Source of the DNA: Daphnia pulex
Taxonomy: Eukaryota; Arthropoda; Branchiopoda; Diplostraca; Daphniidae
DNA length: 64,000 nucleotides
Direction of reading: 5' to 3'
Assembly (NCBI RefSeq): GCF_021134715.1
Contig: NC_060022.1
Span: 4,469,001 to 4,533,000 of the forward strand
Positions 1 to 12,400 of this stretch are shown one piece after another. Under the pieces are notes generated by a model, which saw only the letters and a program-made list of their open reading frames with translations, ran no database searches and was not told the DNA's origin. The position numbers and the translations under genes were made by a program. Position 1 is the first letter of the stretch; every line of letters starts with the position of its first letter.

Positions 1-62
1 ATGAAAGTTACCATACACTTTTTTAATTTCTTCATTTTGTCAAATGATGTGGGATAATTAGA

Positions 63-113
63 AATGGGTAAAAGTCAACAATGGGTAAAAGTCAACAATG
101 GATAAAAGTCAAC
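63..113. repeat. 17-bp tandem repeat, three copies
   Basis: The unit aatgggtaaaagtcaac occurs three times head to tail. The third copy has one g-to-a change. It is a small minisatellite with no evident function. Confidence 0.85.
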
Positions 114-404
114 AAGGGCATGCCATAATAATACCGTCTTGGAGCGCGTGGAAGTTCCGTTAGCTCCTGGCAAACCGGTATTAAATGGTTCTTCTGGCTC
201 TAATTAGGGTTCAGATACTTCATCTTTCTCAACGTTGACGACCGTCCAAAATACATTTCTTGCAAAATTCCAGATGGGTTTTAAGGTTTCCTAAATGATA
301 ATGAACAATCAGCGTCTTTTACGACAAAAACTACTTAGTTTAATTGTCTGCACTTCACGTTTTTTGTCAACTATATTGTTGGAGCTACTTGCCTCAATTT
401 TTGG

Positions 405-1600
405 GGTCAGATTGTATTTTGTTCTTGACAAAGGACATTTTCAAATTCCGTAGTGGCCAAATCTGCAATCAATTGTTGGAAATGATGGGGCTGCTCGAGT
501 AGTCACGCCAGCTCTGGGTCATGTTTTACGGTACTTTACGGCAATAGTTTTTATTTATTTATCACAGCCGTCAATTTCTTCCAGGCTGCCAGTTTCTTCG
601 ACATAGATGCATCTTACAATGAATCAGTATTTGCGCCCATGTCGGTCGTAACCCAAATATTCTAGTTTGAGAAAAAAGATTGGAATAGCGAAAAATATAC
701 AGAAGATATTTTTAAAAATAGTTAAAAAAACTCAACACAAATAACGAGATCTCATGAATTTCAACACAAAAACCTACTTCATTCTCATTTCTAAATGTCT
801 TGTTGTGTAGAACTTGTCTTCTCTACCTCACACAACACAGTTAACTAAACAAAGATTCAAGAAATTTTGTGTGTTAAAGCAATACCATTTCCCATCTATG
901 GCTTCACTACTTGTAGGTTGTAATCCACACCATTCAACAGTTCCACCTAAAACAAAATGTTGTAGGCTGGGAATCTAAACACAATAAAAGAAGCAATTAT
1001 TTTAGCAGCTTAATAATTAACATTAATTAAGGACATGATAAACACTTGAATTTGTTGAACAAAAATAATTTATGAACACAGCATTTGCAACTACTTTCTT
1101 TGTGTTCTTACCCTACATCTTTCAGAGAAATGACTTTGTATGTAAGAAAGGCCTTACACACCATATGTTACACATAGGACATAGATGCTAATGCCACCAT
1201 GCTAATGTTATAAGAGTCCAATATAAGATGACAAGATAAATTGGAGCACGTTGGAGTTTGGCAGCCTATGACCTGCACACATTCCGTAGATCCCCTTAGA
1301 TTTCAACAAAATAACCCACTTCATTCTAATTCATAAATGTCTTGTTGTGTAGAACTTGTCTTCCCTGAAAATAATGTTTCTTTAGTATAAAACATAGTTA
1401 ACTAAGCAAATATTTCAGAAATTTCGTGTGTAAAAGAAATACAAGAATATTAAGGCCGTACCTATTTATCATTTGCTCTTGACGAAGGTCCTGTCTTAAA
1501 TTCCGTCGAGGCCAAAATTACAAGCAACTGTTCGAATTCATGGGGCTACTCGAGTACTATTAATTGCGTCTTACAGAACTCTAAGGCAGTAGTTTTTTTC
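405..1600. repeat. Two diverged repeat blocks, each present twice
   Basis: Block 1 (about 405-550) matches about 1462-1600; shared landmarks are 'aaattccgt', 'atggggct' and 'ctcgagta'. Block 2 (about 752-886) matches about 1298-1442; shared landmarks are 'aaatgtcttgttgtgtagaa' and 'agttaacta'. All copies lie in the same orientation, in the order 1-2-2-1. This fits a decayed tandem array or two insertions of one composite repeat. No coding capacity is apparent. Confidence 0.7.
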
Positions 1601-1857
1601 ATCCTACGGTTCTTACTTTAATAACTAAAACTGTGGAAAACTGTTTTCTTCTCCCCGCCGAAAAATCGACAATCTACACTCCACGTTTGCACTGCTGTTG
1701 AAGTACGGGTATGTGGCACGAGTTATTATCGACTTTTCGTAAGCTTTTATCGTCACTTTACCCGACAGTCCGACACCCTCAACGTGGTCGCCATTTTCTT
1801 TTCTTCACGTTAAAGAAGGTCTAAATCAGACAACAACTTGTCATTTCTGCCGCGAGA

Positions 1858-1950
1858 GGGAACCCGACGATTTCGCCATCTAGGGTGTGACATTAAAAAG
1901 TTTACAAAACGTTAACGGTTTAACCTTTGACGGACACCATAGTGTTAACA
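1858..1950. repeat. Dispersed repeat, copy A (partner near 41.9 kb)
   Basis: The segment carries 'cgccatctagggtg', then 'gttaacggtttaac' and 'cggacac..tagtg'. The same landmarks occur in the same order and orientation at about 41902-41975. No ORF is conserved, so it is probably a fragment of a transposable element. Confidence 0.65.
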
Positions 1951-2259
1951 ATAAGAATAAAATAGTTAAGTTAACAAATATTTCGTTGAGTATCTCACCC
2001 TAGACCCTAGATAGCGAAGTCGTCCAGCTACTACTGGTTCATATAAAACAGTGCTTTTACCAAACTACTAATGATTGAATGGGCCAACATTTTCTTTTGA
2101 TTTCATCTGTAGTTTTCTGTACTAAAGAAAATGTCAAAAATTTACTGTTTTTGTGCCTAAAAATTTATTGAAATTAAATAGGAAGACAACAACGATTTTT
2201 CTGTAGTATTAAAAAGGATAAAATGTTGATAATTCATTCGTGGTTCTCATTCGGGAGTT

Positions 2260-3765
2260 TTATGCTGCTGTTATTAGTGTTACTGGCATGACTGGAACGC
2301 TTTTGCCCACTACAGTCTTGATCCAGTCTACGTAGGCAGCAACGCGGATGAAAAGAGCAGGAAATCGCCTGTTTCAAGAATAAAAAACGACACGAATAAA
2401 TTCCCAAAATTTTTTTTAAGGCTAGAAAATATTTCCGTTTACGGGTCGGCACATCCTGCTGCAGCGCTGTTGATTCCAACTTGCAGGCCATTAATTAGCA
2501 GTGGGCCGCCACTATCGCCCTTTGAATATTTAAAGATAATTCAAGGTGAGCCAAACATTTTTGGTATGTCTGCAGTTTACCTGGCAAATACTCTTTCCGA
2601 ATAAGGTGGAAGCACATAACCGTTTCCCATCACTGAGCTCATAATCATGGTAATATAAAACGGAACAGTCCTTTGTGTCGAGGATGGTTACATTGACATG
2701 TCGTAAATGGTTAGACGCTGCACCAGAAGACATTGCAGGATGCAAAACCTACCGTTGCGTGTAGAATAAATATTATTTATATAATTGAATGTGAAATTTA
2801 TAAAACCTGTCGCGTTCGTCCCCATCCGATTACAGTAGCTTCTTTTCCGATATGAGTTTGGTTGAAGGGATCGACTCGTTCAAGTTTCACGGGACGAATT
2901 TCGAAGACCGGTTTGGAAAGGGTAATAACACCAAGGTCATTTTCCTGTTTAATTGGTATTCTTTAGCAATAATTATTCCAAAGTTTGAAACGATGTAGCT
3001 ATAGATACAAACGAAGTGCTGTTATAAGATGGATGCGTCACAAATTTTGCAGCTTTTCTTTCAATGTGAATAGCGTCCAAAGGGTTCAAAACAGTAGTCC
3101 GAAAATAAAGAGTTATCAGTCCCGCTTCTCTTCCCAAGCTATTTTCCGTTCGAAAGACCGTAAATGGGAAAAAGCATCAAAAGAAATTTGATTAGTTGTT
3201 TTAATGGATCTCTTTTGAATTGAATTTTCTTACGGATTTATACAGTGGGCAGCCGTCAGTACATGAAGTCCACCTTCAAGTAAAGTCCCTCCACAAGTGA
3301 ACTCTTTTTTGACAAATATGGCCACCTAACGCACGGGAGAAATGGAGCATGAATTACGTTGTAATAAGAAATCGAATCAAATAGAATTTCACATTTTACC
3401 TGGTAAGGATAAGCTCCTCTTTTAGCCCAGGCACCACCAACAATTCCTTAGTTAAACAACGAATGTAAATAAAATAATTGGTGATTAAATATTTGTAACA
3501 TTTCAATACGAGTAAAGTTGACTTTAGTTGTTTCATTTCTTGATATGCTGTCATCTCCAAAAATGGTAACGTCTTTCGTCACAGCCCCGGTTTTCAGCAC
3601 TGCCAACATGAAGGCGTAGACGAACACCGCTGTATAAATCCAACACTAAAATAAACAAAAACACAATTTACCTTTTATTATTCCGAAGGGCATATTGCAT
3701 GCCTTACGAAGGCCAATCAAACATTAGAGTATTTGTGAAGAACAAAAACTTACCGATCCGAACAT
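2260..3765 (-). CDS. Secreted chymotrypsin-fold (S1) serine protease, 302 aa, nine exons
   Basis: An extracellular endopeptidase made as a zymogen, probably digestive. Coding exons in transcription order: 3754-3765, 3510-3645, 3400-3446, 3234-3325, 3009-3138, 2807-2944, 2581-2748, 2443-2519, 2260-2368; frame is kept throughout. A hydrophobic N-terminus (residues 5-20) suggests a signal peptide. The activation site RIVGG is split by an intron (I51). The triad is visible: His92 in LTAAHC, Asp142 in ENDLGV, Ser244 in GDSGGP. The residue at the specificity-pocket base (chymotrypsin position 189) is Ser238, not Asp, so strict trypsin specificity is unlikely. The usual SWG segment reads SAA, which may change the S1 pocket. 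The first coding exon is only 12 nt (MFGS). The family is certain; substrate and tissue are unknown. Confidence 0.9.
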
Positions 3766-4829
3766 TGCAATCGATCGATTGTGACTGCTGCAATCAGTGA
3801 AGAAATAACCGCAAGCTGCTGCTTTTGTTATGGCAGATTCAACTCTTTTGTTGTACCTTTTACGTGTGGAGCCAGTCTACCGGTTACGTTACGTGTTTAT
3901 TATGGCGCCATGCGTGTTAGCCCATTTTATTCGCCGCGATACAAATAGCCTTAAGGTACATTTATATGTGTTAACGAAACCGACGGAATGGTGCCCTGAA
4001 TGCCAAAACACCTGACCGAGAAGCTTCAATTCTTGATGTTCTAACCTTGACCGCCGTTGCAACATCACGTGGGAACCTCCCTTATATGAGCCGAGACACA
4101 ATTAAGCATCTATATTTGTATATCTTTTACTAGCATTAATGCTATGAAAAACATAGCAGTTTTCCAACATTCTTTTCAATAGTCACCGTTTCATGTAGTT
4201 CATAGTAAACAATAGAAACAATACCTATAGGTACTTTGATCATTTCCGGGTAAAAAAACTAAAAAACAAAAACAAACGGAGTTGGGAAAAGTGTGATTTC
4301 TACTCCTACGAAGTCTCGAACCTCAAATACGTACCGGTTCTTACTGTAGGAACCCATTTGGTCGTTTACCTGCACAGCTGGATTTGAAAAGGTGCACTCT
4401 AATTTTGTTTACAATTATCGCTTACACAGATGGTTTTTTTTTTTGCCCAGCAACTTATGCATTTACGTCAATAGATTACTGAAAAGGTGTGTAGACTTAA
4501 ATGCAAACCGGATATAGATGGAAGCGGCAAGCACGCAATGTTATGACTAAGTGGTAAGTGTATATCCCTTCCCCTTGCAACCGTGGTCTCCATCCTATCT
4601 GCTAAGGTAAAGGGCTAGTGCGCAATCAAACAAGATCCATATGATTTAAATACGCACATAGTAATAAGTTGGCATCTGTTTTGTTTAGCAGCTGTTCAGA
4701 ATGCACAGCACAGACTGTGACGTCAGTATAATATTGAAAATGGACTTATATTTCTCCTATGTAAGAACACTCTAAACGCCGATGTACTTTAGCTGTATCT
4801 GAGCTACAGAGCAACGTCAAGCTACAAAA
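3766..4829. other. Divergent intergenic spacer between protease and mannanase
   Basis: Short ORFs on both strands overlap here and match nothing recognisable. The protease is transcribed leftward and the mannanase rightward, so both promoters should lie in this 1.06 kb. A full palindromic CRE is listed separately. Confidence 0.5.
4718..4725. promoter_or_regulatory. CRE-type palindrome upstream of the mannanase
   Basis: TGACGTCA, the full CREB/ATF site, lies 105 bp before the mannanase ATG and is followed directly by an AT-rich gtataatatt that could serve as a TATA element. The position suits a proximal promoter, but the 8-mer also occurs elsewhere in the window, so function is inferred only. 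Confidence 0.35.
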
Positions 4830-6425
4830 ATGCGTCTCCACGAATTTTCTTTCATAGTTATTTTGTTTGTCTCCGCTCTAGAATTGACTCGAGCCAGTCG
4901 TCTTTCGGTAAGCGGAACCAAACTCATGTTCAACGGAAAATCCGTTTTCCTTTCAGGTGTCAACTTTGCGTGGAACTCTTATGGGTACGACTTTGGAAAC
5001 GGTAAGTACACGGCCAACTCAAAAACTACTTTCGAGCAATGGTTAGCTGAGGTGGCAACAAATGGAGGAAACAGCGTTCGTAAGTTACTCAAAAAAAATT
5101 TTCAGAGTTATAATTCACGATGCATTGTTTATAGGTGTTTGGCTTCATGTGGAAGGCGATAATACTCCAAATTACGACGCAAACGGCTATGTCCTGGGTC
5201 CAGATAAGACTGGAACGCTGATTTCCGACATGAAATCATTCCTGGATTCCGCCAAAGCAAGAAATATTCTAGTTATTTTTGTCTTGTGGAACGGCGCCAC
5301 TCTTAGAAATCAGAATTCCATCAATCTGTACTGGGATAAAAGTAAACTTCAGACTTATCTTGACAAGGCTTTGACGGTAAATATTACTTTTTCGATTTCT
5401 TCAATGGCCATGTACTAGTTAATAGCCATGTATTAGTTAATGACTATAATTATTCGACGCATAGTAAAAAAAAAAACATTCTTTCTTAATTATTAGCCCA
5501 TGGTGAAAGCACTTGCAGCTCATCCAGCACTAGGAGCTTGGGAAATCGTCAACGAACCAGAAGCATTAGTTTACAATAATAAGCCCGACGCCAATAGCTG
5601 TTTCAACACGGTACCTATGGCAAACTCAGGAGCTGGATGGACTGGAAAATGGATTCCGATGAATCAGTATTGCTAATTTTAAAAAATTAATTTGAATTCC
5701 GGCTCGTTTCGTGAAAGAATGATTAATTTTTCAACAGAATCCAGTTATTTATTAACTGGCAGGCGGCAGCAATTAAAGCAGCTGATCCAGGAGCTTTAGT
5801 TACAGTCGGTACTTGGTCCCAGTACAGTCAAACCGACGTTTTCTCTGATACAAGTTTGTTTCATACAGTCAAATTTGTATATCAACAGATTAAATATAAT
5901 CAACAATTCATTTCAAACCTCCAGGAAATTACTATACGGATGCCTGTCTGATTGCAGCTGGAGGGAAAACATTAGGAAAACTTGATTTCTACCAAATTCA
6001 TACTTACACACCTTTTAGTGCATCTGCACCTTTTAAGGTTGGACTATACTGATCATAATCGTGGTTAATAACTGGCTCTAAATTTGTGTCTGTTCTGACT
6101 GAAACGGTAACAGGTCGTGGCTTCAGCATACGGTTTGAATAAGCCGGTTACGATCGGTGAATTTTCTGCCTCTTGTTCTGGAGGCATGACCATTCAGCAA
6201 ATGTACAATTACGCCTACGGAAATGGATATCAGGTAAGGAAGTCTTGGTTTAGATTTCCGCATTTTTTGGTTAACAAGATTCCATCGCATCTGAAATAGG
6301 CCGCCTGGGGTTGGCAGTATGCCGGCGGTTATTGTTCCGATTCCAGAGCTACATTTGATTCAGGAATGCTGCAGCTAAAGGGAAAAAGTGGTTCTGGTGG
6401 AGTGGTCAACTTCCCTGTCGTCTAG
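4830..6425 (+). CDS. Secreted GH5 endo-beta-1,4-mannanase, 378 aa, seven exons
   Basis: Predicted to cleave beta-1,4-mannan in the gut lumen, a plant or algal cell-wall digesting enzyme of glycoside hydrolase family 5. Exons: 4830-5079, 5135-5376, 5497-5666, 5738-5853, 5925-6037, 6114-6233, 6300-6425, all in frame. A signal peptide covers about residues 1-22 (hydrophobic FSFIVILFVSALEL). The GH5 landmarks are in order: SGVNFAWNSYG near the mature N-terminus, WEIVNEPE with the acid/base Glu184, and VTIGEFSAS with the nucleophile Glu313, followed by the late aromatic motif WGWQYAGGY. The length suits a single catalytic domain with no carbohydrate-binding module. The start is the first ATG of the signal peptide. 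Multiple introns show it is an animal nuclear gene, not contamination. Subfamily and exact mannan specificity are inferred from resemblance to invertebrate mannanases. Confidence 0.92.
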
Positions 6426-6999
6426 AGATAACTCTTTGGTGTTTTTGTTATATTTGTAGTGCATTATTTGACGCAAAAAAAAAATGCAGTCAGGGGATCT
6501 AGCGGTGGAGGCCTGTGAAAATACACAGAATATCTGAACTTGTGTTGTGCAGTGCATCGGTATTTGTTCATTTTCACTTAATTTAAAGACATATGTTCCC
6601 TTCATTTTTATTAACACGAGAATTTCCTCCCTTCCTTCCTTGACTCTAACTTTAAAAAAAAACGAGATTAAAACATTTCTCCGGATTTTCTAACGAGGAG
6701 GTGCCAGTGTGGCGGCAGGTCCCACTTGGTAAAAAAAAAATTCTAGTTGCACTTTGCTTGACGTATTAAAAGTTCAAAATATTTTCGAATGTGATGGTTT
6801 AACCACAGAAAAAGTTGTGAGGTACAAAAACAGGCCTGATCTACAGTTGTTCTACACTTGAGTTATTTAATGAACCATTACTGAGTAAACAAAAACGGCA
6901 AGAGAAAACAGTGAACCGACTAGCTCAGGAATAAACATACTCTGTGACTGACTACGTAACGATTGATAATCAACGCCACCAAATAATCCCCCCAAAAAA

Positions 7000-7760
7000 T
7001 GAATAGAGATACATTTGTCCTACCTTTCATTCCGGGAAATACGACCAGGCATCCATCCACAAGTTCTCAATCCGCAGGAAAGTTGAATCCACCAGGCGAG
7101 GTAGGAAAAAGGGGTCCTCTTGAATACACCCACACTCGCATGGGTGTACACGAGGACATAGGATATTTATAGTCAGGGGAAGAAGCGATCCGTAACTCGA
7201 CAGACATCGGAAGTCTCTCCAATCAACAGGGATGCTGTTTATCTAAAAGAAAAAGAAAAAATGGGTTACGGAAAATATTTCCAGAAACATCAAGTAAGGA
7301 AATGTTGAAATGAGATAGTGGGTAAACCCTAATTGTTAATAACCAAAATAATTTAAGATTTCCATGTACTGCATTTGTGCAAGTCATGCATCATTAAAAT
7401 ATACAGCAGATCACAAGTTAATAAAAGAAACGAAAAACATTACCCAAGCGATGACACTGAGATTGGTGCTGATGACAGGTGGATACCAGCACAAGCAAAA
7501 CTTGCATTTCTTGTGATCATGATGGCGGGTTCAGGCTTCAGAAGTTCAGATCTGAGCAAGGGAAAACATTAATGACATTAGTATAGTGCAAACTAACTGA
7601 ACTGCATCAACAGGGGGATTATACTTGATAAATATTAGTCAGGAACTCACACTTCAAGAATTTGGAACAAGTTTCTTTTATTAAAGCTCCAATAATCATT
7701 ATATGTGTACTCTTAGTTGGTTTTATTTACCTGCCACTGCCAAACAGCATATTTCATAAG
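7000..7760 (-). pseudogene. S1 serine protease relic, copy 1
   Basis: This is the counterpart of the copy at 48.2-48.9 kb on the other strand. A zymogen-type start (MIIGAL) lies at about 7699 and goes out of frame through a one-base deletion relative to the other copy. A second exon-like segment (7444-7551) encodes ASFACAGIHLSSA, resembling the CGG..LSS strand before the catalytic His. Joining it to the next segment (7027-7242) puts a stop at the junction. The segment at 7027-7242 is open for 71 codons in one frame, with a Cys cluster, but that frame does not continue from the upstream exon. Conserved splice acceptors and scattered indels argue for a decayed gene. Confidence 0.55.
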
Positions 7761-8281
7761 AGATGCGAGCTCAATCGCTCATGCGACCAAAGCTGACACG
7801 ATGACAACATATTTGTAATAATTTTATTTGTTGTGCTATTTTTCGTGCAGCCTCGTCCATTTCCAAGAAATGTGATCTTTCAGTTTTCTTTGTATTATTA
7901 ATAATCTTCGTCTCTTTTTCGGAACTTCCGAACTTGTATAAACTATAAAGCAAAGACTAAAGAAAGCATGAAGAAGGAATGAAATGAAGAAAGGGAAAGC
8001 AGACGACACTAATATTCTAATAGCCAGTAGCCATACTTTTAAAAAGGTATCGATAGAAATGATTAAAAATCGACCAATCCAAAACGAAAACGCTCAAAAA
8101 CGATAAAAGAAGTTTTCTCGCCCGCGCTTAACCACTGAACGAATCGGGATTATTTTATGACTCTGTTTTCAGTATCTAGAAGCTATAATAGTTCTTCTCA
8201 TCAAATTACACTGAGCCCCCCAACCCAGCCACAGCCAAGAAAAAAGTAAATTTGCAGTACAAAAATAATAACATAACAGAA

Positions 8282-8395
8282 TTTATGGCTCTTTTTTGCG
8301 GGGGTTGGTTGGGAAGCAAGGGGGTCGGTTTTTTAGGGGGGGGGGATAATACGAGGAGGCTTTTTTTCTACTGGGGTCCGGGTCCCCTTGCAGTG
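8282..8395. repeat. G-rich repeat related to elements at 32.1 and 33.6 kb
   Basis: Runs of up to ten G are followed by an 'gaggaggc' and a T-run/'ctac(t/c)ggg' block. A similar arrangement occurs near 33548-33630 and inverted near 32128-32175. It looks like a dispersed element, not a gene. Confidence 0.5.
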
Positions 8396-9476
8396 CAGGC
8401 GGGTTTTTACTGTTTAAATGTTTCCCATACAGGCACAGAGTGTAGTACTAGTCAACAAACATTTGGTCCATGTCTCACATTTACTGAATGACCTTGATCG
8501 TTAATAAAAGGTTAGATACGTACTCAGATTGTACACCAGTGAAGGTAATACATTATAACAATTGCGTCAGAGCATGATTTATCTCTGCAGTATGGTGATC
8601 TTCATAGTCCTCTTAAGAGTGGAGATGTCTAGCTAAATTTTTTCCATGGTTGTGAATGTGTATTGAATGAACAGCACATTCCTACAAAATTGAATTAAAA
8701 ACAAAAAAAGAACAAACTTAAATTTCGCAAAATTCCTTTCAAACCAAAATGTAGCCCTTTGGACGTTGCCAGTTCTAACAATCCCAGTAGCCTATCGGGC
8801 TCGCCACAAACCACAGAACACAGATTCAAATGAGCAAATAGAAAATAGTAACCCTGTTCGTTTTTAGTTAACATACCAGAGCATACTTTCTAAATAACGA
8901 ACATTTTCAAGTTCTTTTTGGATTCTACGTGAAATTTACTTGAAAAACGATACGCGGCATACGCCCCTCCCCCACAGATTTTGTGTTAAGTAAAATATTG
9001 TTTTAAAAATAAAATTTTTTTATTATTCTAAAGGATTAAATTTAATCCAGCTTTAAATTAGAAAGGATTATATGTTTACATCGAATAACGTTTTAAAAAG
9101 ATTACTTAAGCTTCTATTACCTAAATTGGCAACGCAAAATGTTTGCAACTTGATGAATCATTTGTTTTGGGGAAGGGAACTTCACCCCTTTGCCTTTGGC
9201 CTTTGCCCTTTTAGAAGTTAACAGTCCGTGATTCGTTGCACACGTGTTGCGCGACCGTTGTGACTTTCCGACGTCGGCAACTGGTTTCGCTTCGTCTTTT
9301 CACAATTATCCAATTTGTAATAGTTAATGAGTATCGAATACCCAGTGAATACCCCTAAAACAGTAGGCGTATTCGTATTTCATTGGAGGACTTGTGGAAA
9401 AGGTTAATAGAAGGTATCGATGAGTCGGTACCCCCAAGCTTTACGAAATTTTGCATGTTTTCGTTGAGGCCACAGG

Positions 9477-12400
9477 ATGTCGATGAAGAGATCAATGCCT
9501 GTTTATATCAGTGAGCCCGATCCAGAGTCAAAATTTATTGAAGACAGACTTCATTGGGCAATTTTGCGAGGAAAGTCAGTCACTGTTAGCAAATTGCTTG
9601 ACTCTGGTGAGAATTGAAAGCTTGGTTACTACCTGAGAATCTTTTTTTCGAAGTAGCATGTAACAGCCTTGTTTAAATTTGTTATTATTCTTACAGCTAC
9701 TGTTTCTGTCGAGTTGGCTAATAAAGCCGGACAGACTCCACTTTTCTGTGCAGCTTTCCAAGGGCATTACGATATAGTGAAACTTTTGCTGAAGCTTGGT
9801 GCTGATCCCAACAGGAGGTGTTCTATTCTTAGGTGCACTCCAGTGCATGCTGCGTGCTGGAGTTTGAATAGTCAACTGCTAACCACCTTATTGATTGCAG
9901 GTTCAGCTTTTTAAATATCGATTGTGTGTCTGTTCTTATTATTCACATGTGATCATTGTTTTTAGGAGGGGATCTTCGGTTGCACGATCAAAACAACCAA
10001 TCACCGCGTGATTGGGCTACCATGCAGCCACATTCTGAAAGCCGACTGGCCACTCTTTCATTGATTGAACACTTCCGTGAAGCGTCGATGAAAAACAACG
10101 TAGTGAATGTTTTCGATTCTGGAGTTGCGGAATTAAACAATAGTTCTACTTCTCGGGTGCAGCCTGCTACAGTGAAATTTCCGACAATGTTGCGGAATAC
10201 ACTTGCTGCGATAGGTTTGGTGCGTAGCGAAAACTGCGAATTTATTGGACCTTTAGGCAACGTTAAAGGCACTGGGTTCGGCAAGGTAAATTATCATTTT
10301 TAGTCAAGATCCTTCGAAGTTTATAAACATCAAAACCAATTTCTTAGATTCTGTACGGGCGCGGAGAGAGCGCAGCTGCACTTTGGCCAGTTCCATTGAT
10401 TAGCGAGTCAGAAATAAGTGATCCCGACGACGATGCATATGGTGCGAAAGCAGATCTTAATGGTTATCTACCGCGAGGTATTGCTTACAGATCCGGTCCG
10501 ACGACTGAAATGATATCTAGACGCTGGCTTGAAACTCCCGTTACTATTCGGCGTATGAAAGACGATCAACCTCCTGATCTGTTATTTGAAGAGCTTCATA
10601 GCATGAGCCGGTTGAGGCATCCAGGTAAAATTTTCTCAAAAAATTTTTATAGAATCTTAATTTATTTTAATCTATTGTGTTGTAAATAGGACTGTTGATG
10701 TTGATGGGAGTTAATGCAACCCAAAATTGGCAGAGCGTGCAACTTGTATACGAGCCTATTTACCGTGGCTCTCTACACCATCGACTCCATATAATGGGAT
10801 CTACCATTCCGCTGATTAAACGACTGCTTGTATTGCAGCAGATTTGTGATGCCTTGCTGTTTCTTCACTCTAAGGAGTTGTTACATTGCAGTGTTTCATC
10901 GCATGCCGTACATTTAGTATCCACTAGCCGAGCCAAGTTAGGATGCTTGGAGACTTTGAATGAATATAAAGATCTATCAAACAGGTATGACATGGGTTTA
11001 TTTTAACATGTAACTATCACTATTTAATTTTAATTTTGTCTTGAAGAGCTTATCGGAATATTCCATCTTCACACTGGGAATGGATGGCTCCTTGGCTTGC
11101 ACCGGAATGTGCCCGCGGAGAGTTTGCCTCCCCCCTCTCTGACGTCTATTCCTTTTGCTGTCTGGTGTGGGAGACGTGCTCAGAGAAAATACCTTGGTCG
11201 CATCTCGATTCAAAAGAAATCAATCGAATGTGGCAAAAGGAGAGTTGCAACAATCCAAGAATGCTTCCGCTTGGGTCGGCTATCCCTCGTCATATTACGA
11301 GTTTTCTCAAACTGGGCCTTCAACCGGAATTGAGTGAACGACGAGAAATAGATTTGAAGGAAATCTATATGATGCTTCGTCTTCAGGCGGCTGCAGTGTC
11401 TCACTCGCAGCAGAAAGAAGTTTACCAAAAGTCAGGCCCACCGCCAGTTAGAATGAATTGTCTGACTCCCGTTCCACCAACCTTCACTCACTCTCAGATC
11501 CAACCCAAACACGGATGGAAGGCAGTCAAGAACTTTAAGAAAAGAAGGGCGCCACCGCCGCCACCACCTCCCCTTCCACCTCCTCCTCCGGGGCAGCAAC
11601 AAATTTTGGAAGTGTCGAATGATTCCTTGGATGACTGCAACGCCGAAATTAATCAGTCAACACCGTAAGTCACCATTTGTTTAAATCTTAAGAATTCCAA
11701 TCTCCGCGTTCTGGCAATTTTGTGAATATTAAGTTTGAATCTCGCGCGCTCTTGTTACTGATCGATTTTTTAAAAATCGACTATTACGTTTACACGCCAA
11801 CTCTTACATTACAATTTTATTTTAAAAATCACTGTTATTAGTCAACTAATTCTTGCCAATTTTGACAAGGGTTATTACAGCTTTTATGTTTAATTTTTTC
11901 CTCGGTTTCCCTAAACAAAATAAGCTTAACTTGTGTTTCTCATATCTCGCTGCAAGAAGAGCAAGCTCCTCCTACTTTTCGTTTTCTCTTTATTAAATTT
12001 TTCTTTCCATTTTCCTAGTAACTTTATAGTAAAAAAAGAACCCAAAAGACAACTTTTCATATGTGATTTCAAAATTTGCCAAATAGTTTTGTTTTTTTAA
12101 GTTACGCTTTCAAGTGTAAAAGTAAAAAAAGTCATTTCGACGAGGAAGGGGTCCTGTGTTGATGTAGTCAACTAAGAACTTGCCTCTGCTTACTTTAGGA
12201 ACGAGATTGTTCAAACCGAAGTCCAGACTGAGTGCAATGGACATTTGCAGCAAACGATATTCTGTACTCCCAACCCCAGTGGCGGTGATCAGTAAGTTAG
12301 CAACACAAACATAATTTTATTACATAGAACAATTTAATCTGGATCATTGTCATTTTCGATTATTTTTGTTTCCTTTCTTTCAGATTTAGTTATTTACCAA

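Larger units (their letters stand above)
1..2259. other. Gene-free left end, repeat-rich
   Basis: No exon chain or protein family is visible. The stretch holds a 17-bp tandem repeat, two diverged repeat blocks each present twice, and part of a dispersed repeat seen again near 41.9 kb (listed separately). It is AT-rich with many stops in all frames. Confidence 0.6.
6426..9476. other. Intergenic region holding a protease relic and G-rich repeat
   Basis: No intact gene is supported. About 6660-8110 is homologous, in inverted orientation, to about 48030-49235 (listed as pseudogenes). A G-rich repeat lies near 8.3 kb. The remainder is AT-rich with only short ORFs. Confidence 0.6.
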
